Shown: positions 6,063 through 9,854 of the stretch, piece by piece
Numbering within the stretch: position 1 is the stretch's first letter
Layout: each line of letters starts with the position of its first letter
DNA from: an uncultured Christensenellaceae bacterium
Lineage (GTDB): Bacteria; Bacillota; Clostridia; Christensenellales; CAG-138
Direction of reading: 5' to 3'
Assembly: GCA_902475645.1 (NCBI GenBank)
Contig: CABSAH010000056.1
Span: forward strand, 1 to 9,854
DNA: 9,854 nt
Notes under the pieces: generated by a model
Told to the model about the DNA's origin: nothing
The model's input: the letters and a program-made list of their open reading frames with translations, nothing else
Database searches by the model: none
Program-made: the position numbers and the translations under genes

Positions 6063-6668
6063 TTGGCATATGACAAGCAGCTTGTTGCGGGCAAGCTGAG
6101 AAGATGGGAAAAATATCTTAACCGCTTCCGTTTGCCGCAATGGGATGATATACCCGATTTCGGATTATATATGGAGCAGGTGATAGTCCTGCTGAAAAAG
6201 TATTTGGACTATCTGCCGCCGGAATTGAAGGAGGAGCAGATAATAACCGCAGCCGCAATAAATAATTATGTGCGCACAAAGGTTATGCCCGGGCCGGACA
6301 AAAAGAAATATTACAGAATACACGTTGCCTACCTTATAATAATCTGTTCGCTCAAGCAAAATCTAAGCCTTGCCATGCTGCAAAAGATAATTCCAATGGG
6401 CATAAACGAGGACGAGGTAAAGGAAATATACGAATCCTTCGCAAAGCGGCATAATCTTGCCGCGCAGTATTTTGTGGAGCAGGTGCGGCTGACCGCGGGA
6501 AGCATACTGGATCACGACGAAAAAAGCGAGCTGGATGCAAAGGACACAAACGACATGATAACATTTGCGGCGGTGATAAGCTGCTTTTCGCGCCTGCTTG
6601 CGGAAAAGCTGCTGCTGCTGGACGGCAAAACGGTTGAGGACGGCGGAAGCTTGGAGATTGAGGAGTAA
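6063..6668 (+). CDS. DUF1836 domain protein (MerR-like helix-turn-helix appearance)
   Basis: The 201-residue soluble protein matches the DUF1836 family seen mostly in Firmicutes. Its characteristic pattern is PDFGLYMEQVIVLL (31-44) followed by IITAAAINNYVRTKVMPGP (60-78), KKYYRIHVAYLIIICSLKQ (81-99) and LSLAMLQKII (101-110). The layout of helix, turn, Asn-Tyr-Val, KKxY and His-plus-hydrophobic helix resembles a MerR-type winged helix, so DNA binding is a reasonable guess, but the family has no established role. The start is TTG 6063 behind a strong purine run (AGGGGGTGGAG, 6047-6057). An ATG at 6070 is out of frame. The acidic tail ends at 6668, three bases before the GNAT gene, so the two form one transcription unit. 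Confidence 0.85.
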   Translation: MAYDKQLVAGKLRRWEKYLNRFRLPQWDDIPDFGLYMEQVIVLLKKYLDYLPPELKEEQIITAAAINNYVRTKVMPGPDKKKYYRIHVAYLIIICSLKQNLSLAMLQKIIPMGINEDEVKEIYESFAKRHNLAAQYFVEQVRLTAGSILDHDEKSELDAKDTNDMITFAAVISCFSRLLAEKLLLLDGKTVEDGGSLEIEE

Positions 6669-6671
6669 AAT

Positions 6672-7157
6672 ATGAGCGAAATAGTGATAAGCACGGCAAA
6701 AACGGAAGATGCAGCGGAGCTTAACCGCATAGAATGTGCGGCGTTCCCGCCTGCCGAGGCTGCAAGCCTTGAATCCTACAAGTACAGGATAGCAAATATA
6801 AGCGACTGGTTTTTGAAGGCGGAGGAGGACGGCAAAATCGTCGGCCTTATATGCTGCCGCCCCGTTGCCATTGAGGGCGTGACGGACGATATGTATGAGC
6901 CGGAGCCGATAGAGGACGGCAGGGTCATATGCATACTGAGCGTTGCAACCGAACCCGCATTGCAGAGGCACGGCATAGCCGCCAAGCTGATAGAGGCGCT
7001 TATTGCCAAGGCCAAGGCAAGCGGCATGGACGCGGTTTCGCTTGCCTGCAAGGATGCGCTTGTGCATTATTATGCCAAATTCGGCTTTGTGCTTAACGGC
7101 GTTTCGGCATCGGAGCATGGCGGCGCCAAGTGGAACGACATGATATTGAGGTTTTAA
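6672..7157 (+). CDS. GNAT family N-acetyltransferase
   Basis: This is an acyl-CoA-dependent N-acetyltransferase of 161 residues, normal for a single GNAT domain. The N-terminal RIECAAFPPAEAAS (19-32) is typical of the arylalkylamine-acetyltransferase-like branch. The acetyl-CoA-binding motif A is ILSVATEPALQRHGIAAKL (88-106), with the pyrophosphate loop QRHGIA, and motif B is ALVHYYAKFGF (129-139), containing the tyrosine often used as general acid. ATG 6672 has AGGAG (6661-6665) six bases upstream, inside the end of the DUF1836 gene. The substrate cannot be told from the sequence; a small amine or an amino terminus is possible. A bidirectional terminator follows 15 bases after the stop. Confidence 0.9.
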   Translation: MSEIVISTAKTEDAAELNRIECAAFPPAEAASLESYKYRIANISDWFLKAEEDGKIVGLICCRPVAIEGVTDDMYEPEPIEDGRVICILSVATEPALQRHGIAAKLIEALIAKAKASGMDAVSLACKDALVHYYAKFGFVLNGVSASEHGGAKWNDMILRF

Positions 7158-7172
7158 GCTACAAAAGCAAAT

Positions 7173-7200
7173 AAAAAAGGCAGCGTGCGCTGCCTTTTTT
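7173..7200. terminator. Bidirectional rho-independent terminator
   Basis: GGCAGC (7179-7184) pairs with GCTGCC (7189-7194) around a GTGC loop, flanked by six A on the left and six T on the right. The A/T tracts give a U-run on either strand, so it can end both the + strand DUF1836-GNAT transcript (stop at 7157) and the - strand pepF-cyclase transcript (stop at 7210). Its position between convergent genes fits this. Confidence 0.92.
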
Positions 7201-7209
7201 GCGTGTCCT

Positions 7210-7854
7210 TTAATCGAAGAATGCAACAGCCCTTACGGGAGCGCCGTCCGCATTTTCCCATTTAAGCGGCAATGCGAAGAACCAAAACGGCTCGCTTCCG
7301 CATTTATCAAGATTCGTAAGGTTTTCTATATTGACTATATCGTGCCCGGCAAACAGCCTTTTGTGCCGCGTAAGCTTAGCGTCGGCAATCGGGTCAACGC
7401 CTATAACGTCAAACCCTATGCCCTTTTTGTTTGTGGTTAATATAAAGTCAATAACCCCGTCGTCTATGCAGGGATAGTCGCCGTAATATTCCTCCGTACC
7501 CCAGCGCTTATCCCAGCCAAGGTTGAACAGCAGATAGTCCGCCGCCCTTGCATGGGCAAGCCTTGGCTCTATCTCGCGCATTGTTATGCCGTCTCCCTCT
7601 TTAATGTGGCGGCAGTCTATAACTATTGCGCGGCCCACGAATTGGCTCACGGGGAAGGCGTCAAGCGTTGTGCGCCCGCCGAAAATATGCGAAGGCGGGT
7701 CAACGTGCGTTCCCGTGTGGGAATACATGCAAAGCAGCGTTTCCTTAAAGCCGTCCTTTTCGTATGAATTGGCGGGTATAAGCCTTGGCTGCTCCGTGCC
7801 CGGGTAAACGGGCATGGCCTCGGATATGGTATGCGTAAGGTCTATTACTTTCAT
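7210..7854 (-). CDS. Cyclase / kynurenine-formamidase-like metal-dependent hydrolase
   Basis: This 214-residue protein belongs to the cyclase family (PF04199-type), which includes bacterial kynurenine formamidase KynB and polyketide-cyclase-like hydrolases. The defining metal-binding motif is SHTGTHVDPPSHIF (45-58) with H46, H50, D52 and H56. The N-terminal DLTHTISEAMPVYPG (5-19) and the C-terminal H164 and H171 with IENLTNLD (176-183, E177) complete the pattern. It would hydrolyse an amide, lactone or similar bond with a bound divalent metal. The start ATG 7854 has only a weak AAAGG SD, and 16 bases separate it from the end of pepF, so it is probably co-transcribed with and coupled to pepF. 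No other tryptophan-breakdown gene is visible, so naming it KynB would be unsafe. Confidence 0.9.
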   Translation of the reverse strand: MKVIDLTHTISEAMPVYPGTEQPRLIPANSYEKDGFKETLLCMYSHTGTHVDPPSHIFGGRTTLDAFPVSQFVGRAIVIDCRHIKEGDGITMREIEPRLAHARAADYLLFNLGWDKRWGTEEYYGDYPCIDDGVIDFILTTNKKGIGFDVIGVDPIADAKLTRHKRLFAGHDIVNIENLTNLDKCGSEPFWFFALPLKWENADGAPVRAVAFFD

Positions 7855-7870
7855 ACTGCGTGCCTTTGGC

Positions 7871-9673
7871 TTACGCCATCAGCGCCTCCATTTCGTCTAT
7901 AAGCTCGCCGAAAAGCTTCAGCGCCTCGTTCACGGGGGCGGCGGTGGTCATATCAACGCCCGCAAGCTTCAGTATGCTTATGGGATCCATGCTGCCGCCG
8001 GCCGACAGGAACTTTTTGTAATCGGCAACGGCCGTTTCGCCCTCGGCAAGTATGCGGTTGGCAATGGCGCAGGCGGCGGAGAAGCCCGTGGCGTACTGGA
8101 ATACATAGAAGTTATAGAAGAAGTGCGGTATGCGCGCCCATTCTTCGGCAATTTCCTTATCAACGGTTATGCCGTCGCCAAAGTAGAACTTGTTCAGCTC
8201 ATAATACTTATCGCAAAGCGCATCCGCCGTAAGCGCGGAGCCGGATTCGGCAAGCCTGCTCATGAACAGCTCAAATTCCGCAAACATGGTCTGGCGGTAT
8301 ACCGTGCCGCGGAAGCTTTCGAGGAAGTGGTTGATAAGGTATGCGCGCTCGCGCTTATCGGTGGTGTTGTTAAGCAGATATTTGACCAGCAGCACCTCGT
8401 TGCAGGTGGAGGCAACCTCCGCCACGAATATAACATAATCCGCATTGCAGGGCGGCTGATGCTTTATGGAATGATAGGAATGCAGCGCGTGACCCATTTC
8501 GTGCGCAATGGTGAACATGCTGTCCAGCGTATCCTGCTGATTGAGCAATACAAACGGATGCGGATCGCCTGCGGAGGAATATGCGCCGCTGCGCTTGCCT
8601 TCGTTTTCGTAAACGTCTATCCAGCGGTTGTTGAAGCCTTCCTTCAATATGTCAATATAATCCTGGCCGAGCGGTGCAAGCGCCTTGATTATAATCTCCT
8701 TGGCTTCCTCGTAGGGTATCTTCTTTGTGGCGTCGCTTACTATGGGCGTGTAAAGATCATACATATGCAGCTCGTCAACGCCCATAAGCTTTTTGCGCAG
8801 GTTAACGTACTTGTGCAGATACTCAATGTTGTTATGCACGGCGTCTATCAGGTTATGGTAAACCTGCACGGGCACTTCGGTTTCATCAAGCGCAGCCTCC
8901 AGCGTGGAATCATAATGCCTTGCCTGCGCATTGAATATAAGGGCCTTCATCTGCGCGTCAAGGAACGCGGCGGTGGTGTGCTTAAACGATGCAAACGTAT
9001 GATACATCGATTCAAACGCGGCCTTGCGAACGTTTACGTCCTCGTTTTCCATAAGGGGGATGAATGAACCCTGCGTGACCTGCAGCGCGTTGCCATCGGC
9101 ATCGTGGATATCGGGGAAGCGGATGTCCGCATTGCGGAAGGCGGAGCCTATTTCGCCGGGTGCATTGCTCATCTGCCCGGCAAGGGCCATTATGCGTTCC
9201 TCGGCGTTGCTCAGTGTATGCGCTTTGCGGCGGCGTATGCTGCTCAGCAGGCGCTCATATTCTTTAAGCTCCTTCTTTTCGCTCATAAACGCTTCAAGCT
9301 TAGCGTCGTCAATGGCTATTATTTCGGGTACGACGAACGAATACGCGCTTTCGTATGCCACAAGGAAGCTCATCAGCTTGCCCTTCATGGCGTTATAGAA
9401 GCTGTTCGCCGTATCCTCATCGGACTTACGCATGGCGTAATTGGCAATGTAGCCTATCTTTTTCATGCTTTCATCGCGCGCCCTAAGGAAGGATAAAAGC
9501 ATATCCGCGCTTTCGCCAAGCTTCCCATTGTAGGCTTCCGCCATGGGAATATACTTTTTCGCTTCCTCAAGCGCCTTTTCCCAAAGCTCGTCCGTTGCAA
9601 AAAAGTCCTCCGTCGCCCAAGTGTATTGCTTGTCCACCTCGCTGCGCTTGGGTATCTTTTTCTGTTCTGCCAT
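7871..9673 (-). CDS. pepF: Oligoendopeptidase F (M3B zinc metallopeptidase)
   Basis: This cytoplasmic zinc peptidase cuts short peptides (about 6-20 residues) and contributes to peptide turnover. The 600-residue length is typical of the M3B PepF group. The zinc site is HEMGH (391-395) in TIAHEMGHALHSYHS, with the third ligand E419 in FVAEVASTCNE. Other family segments are QYTWATEDFFATDELW (16-31), a long helical N-lobe (about 30-190) and the substrate-binding end FFYNFYVFQYATGFSAA. There is no signal peptide or membrane segment. ATG 9673 is preceded by AAGGAG (in 9685-9690), and an extended -10 promoter candidate lies at 9718-9726. The cyclase gene follows after 16 bases. It is read divergently from the operator-bearing promoter at the right edge. 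Confidence 0.97.
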   Translation of the reverse strand: MAEQKKIPKRSEVDKQYTWATEDFFATDELWEKALEEAKKYIPMAEAYNGKLGESADMLLSFLRARDESMKKIGYIANYAMRKSDEDTANSFYNAMKGKLMSFLVAYESAYSFVVPEIIAIDDAKLEAFMSEKKELKEYERLLSSIRRRKAHTLSNAEERIMALAGQMSNAPGEIGSAFRNADIRFPDIHDADGNALQVTQGSFIPLMENEDVNVRKAAFESMYHTFASFKHTTAAFLDAQMKALIFNAQARHYDSTLEAALDETEVPVQVYHNLIDAVHNNIEYLHKYVNLRKKLMGVDELHMYDLYTPIVSDATKKIPYEEAKEIIIKALAPLGQDYIDILKEGFNNRWIDVYENEGKRSGAYSSAGDPHPFVLLNQQDTLDSMFTIAHEMGHALHSYHSIKHQPPCNADYVIFVAEVASTCNEVLLVKYLLNNTTDKRERAYLINHFLESFRGTVYRQTMFAEFELFMSRLAESGSALTADALCDKYYELNKFYFGDGITVDKEIAEEWARIPHFFYNFYVFQYATGFSAACAIANRILAEGETAVADYKKFLSAGGSMDPISILKLAGVDMTTAAPVNEALKLFGELIDEMEALMA

Positions 9674-9717
9674 TTGCGTATATCTCCTTTTCTTTTTATT
9701 CGGGATACGATAAGGCT

Positions 9718-9726
9718 ATTGTATCA
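9718..9726 (-). promoter_or_regulatory. Candidate extended -10 promoter for pepF
   Basis: On the minus strand this reads TGATACAAT, a TGN extended -10 joined to TACAAT. No convincing -35 box lies 16-18 bases upstream, as is common for extended -10 promoters. The start of transcription would lie about 40 bases before the pepF ATG. Confidence 0.45.
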
Positions 9727-9764
9727 TGTTTTTCATTTATAAGCATCTTTTTCGAATAATATTA

Positions 9765-9793
9765 TTGACAACTATATCGGATGCCGATATAAT
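9765..9793 (+). promoter_or_regulatory. Perfect-consensus sigma-A promoter at the right edge
   Basis: TTGACA (9765-9770), a 17-base spacer and TATAAT (9788-9793) match the vegetative consensus at every position. Transcription should begin near 9800, about 42 bases before ATG 9842. A promoter this strong normally needs repression, and two palindromic sites overlap it. The gene it drives lies mostly or wholly outside the window. Confidence 0.9.
9773..9791. promoter_or_regulatory. Operator 1: 19-bp palindrome between -35 and -10
   Basis: TATATCGGATGCCGATATA is a perfect 8-bp inverted repeat around a 3-base centre. It fills the promoter spacer and covers most of the -10 box. A dimeric repressor bound here would block RNA polymerase. 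The second site at 9797-9815 has the same arms. Confidence 0.8.
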
Positions 9794-9796
9794 ACA

Positions 9797-9815
9797 TATA
9801 TCAATAACCGATATA
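9797..9815. promoter_or_regulatory. Operator 2: second copy of the TATATC-N7-GATATA site
   Basis: TATATCAATAACCGATATA repeats the outer arms of operator 1 exactly (TATATC...GATATA) and also keeps CCGATATA in the right half. It lies over the transcription start, and the two centres are 24 bases apart. Two matching sites make chance unlikely and suggest a repressor bound as two dimers. Confidence 0.7.
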
Positions 9816-9830
9816 ACGGCAAGCGATAAT

Positions 9831-9853
9831 AAGGAGTACAAATGAAAGAATAG
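9831..9853 (+). other. Shine-Dalgarno and three-codon ORF (MKE, stop) at the window edge
   Basis: AAGGAG (9831-9836) is spaced 5 bases from ATG 9842, an ideal ribosome-binding site. The frame reads ATG AAA GAA TAG and stops. This could be a minimal leader peptide, a gene broken at its fourth codon, or a one-base deletion in the read: an added A would give ATG AAA GAA ATA. The window ends one base later, so the three cannot be told apart. Confidence 0.4.
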
Positions 9854-9854
9854 A

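Noticed and set aside
7814..9067. Long + strand open frame (417 codons) antisense to pepF
   Set aside because: It lies opposite pepF, whose motifs and SD are clear. The antisense frame shows no family pattern, has no SD at its start and is explained by the skewed codon use of pepF.
9773..9815. The two palindromes as a CRISPR-like or transposon-end repeat
   Set aside because: There are only two copies, with 5 bases between them and placed exactly on a promoter. Operators explain them better, and no cas or transposase gene is present.

Overview
The window reads like an anaerobic Clostridia-type Firmicute. Supporting signs are strong purine-rich Shine-Dalgarno (SD) sequences, GTG and TTG starts, consensus sigma-A-like promoters, and DegV, DUF1836 and PepF families that are typical of the group. 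Base composition is moderate and isoleucine is coded mainly by ATA. No rRNA, tRNA, CRISPR array, insertion sequence or phage gene was seen, and no gap between genes exceeds about 180 bases.

Positions 1-5066 (+) hold the distal part of a tightly overlapping cobamide (vitamin B12 family) salvage operon. The order is the tail of a probable permease, a FecE/BtuD-type ABC ATPase, CobT, CobU, CobS, a short CobU-like protein, a histidine phosphatase (CobC-like) and an AP-endonuclease-2-type TIM barrel that is best read as CbiR. The layout suggests this route: import a corrinoid, strip its lower ligand with CbiR, re-activate the cobinamide side as GDP-cobinamide (CobU), activate a new base (CobT), join the two (CobS) and remove phosphate (CobC). 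No corrin-ring synthesis gene is visible, so the genes seen are for salvage and remodelling; the operon start lies outside the window.

Positions 5038-5910 (-) encode a DegV fatty-acid-binding protein whose 3' end overlaps the end of cbiR tail to tail. It has a near-consensus promoter and diverges from a two-gene + strand unit (DUF1836 protein, then a GNAT acetyltransferase; 6063-7157). A bidirectional hairpin terminator at 7173-7200 separates that unit from a convergent - strand operon of pepF (oligoendopeptidase F, 7871-9673) and a metal-dependent cyclase/kynurenine-formamidase-like gene (7210-7854).

At the right edge, divergent from pepF, is a perfect TTGACA-N17-TATAAT promoter with two 19-bp palindromic operators on and after its -10 box. 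They are followed by a good SD and an ATG whose frame stops after three codons (MKE). What this regulated unit encodes lies beyond the window. The points most worth checking are CbiR in a nucleotide-loop operon, the two dissimilar CobU paralogues, and the twin-operator promoter with its three-codon ORF.
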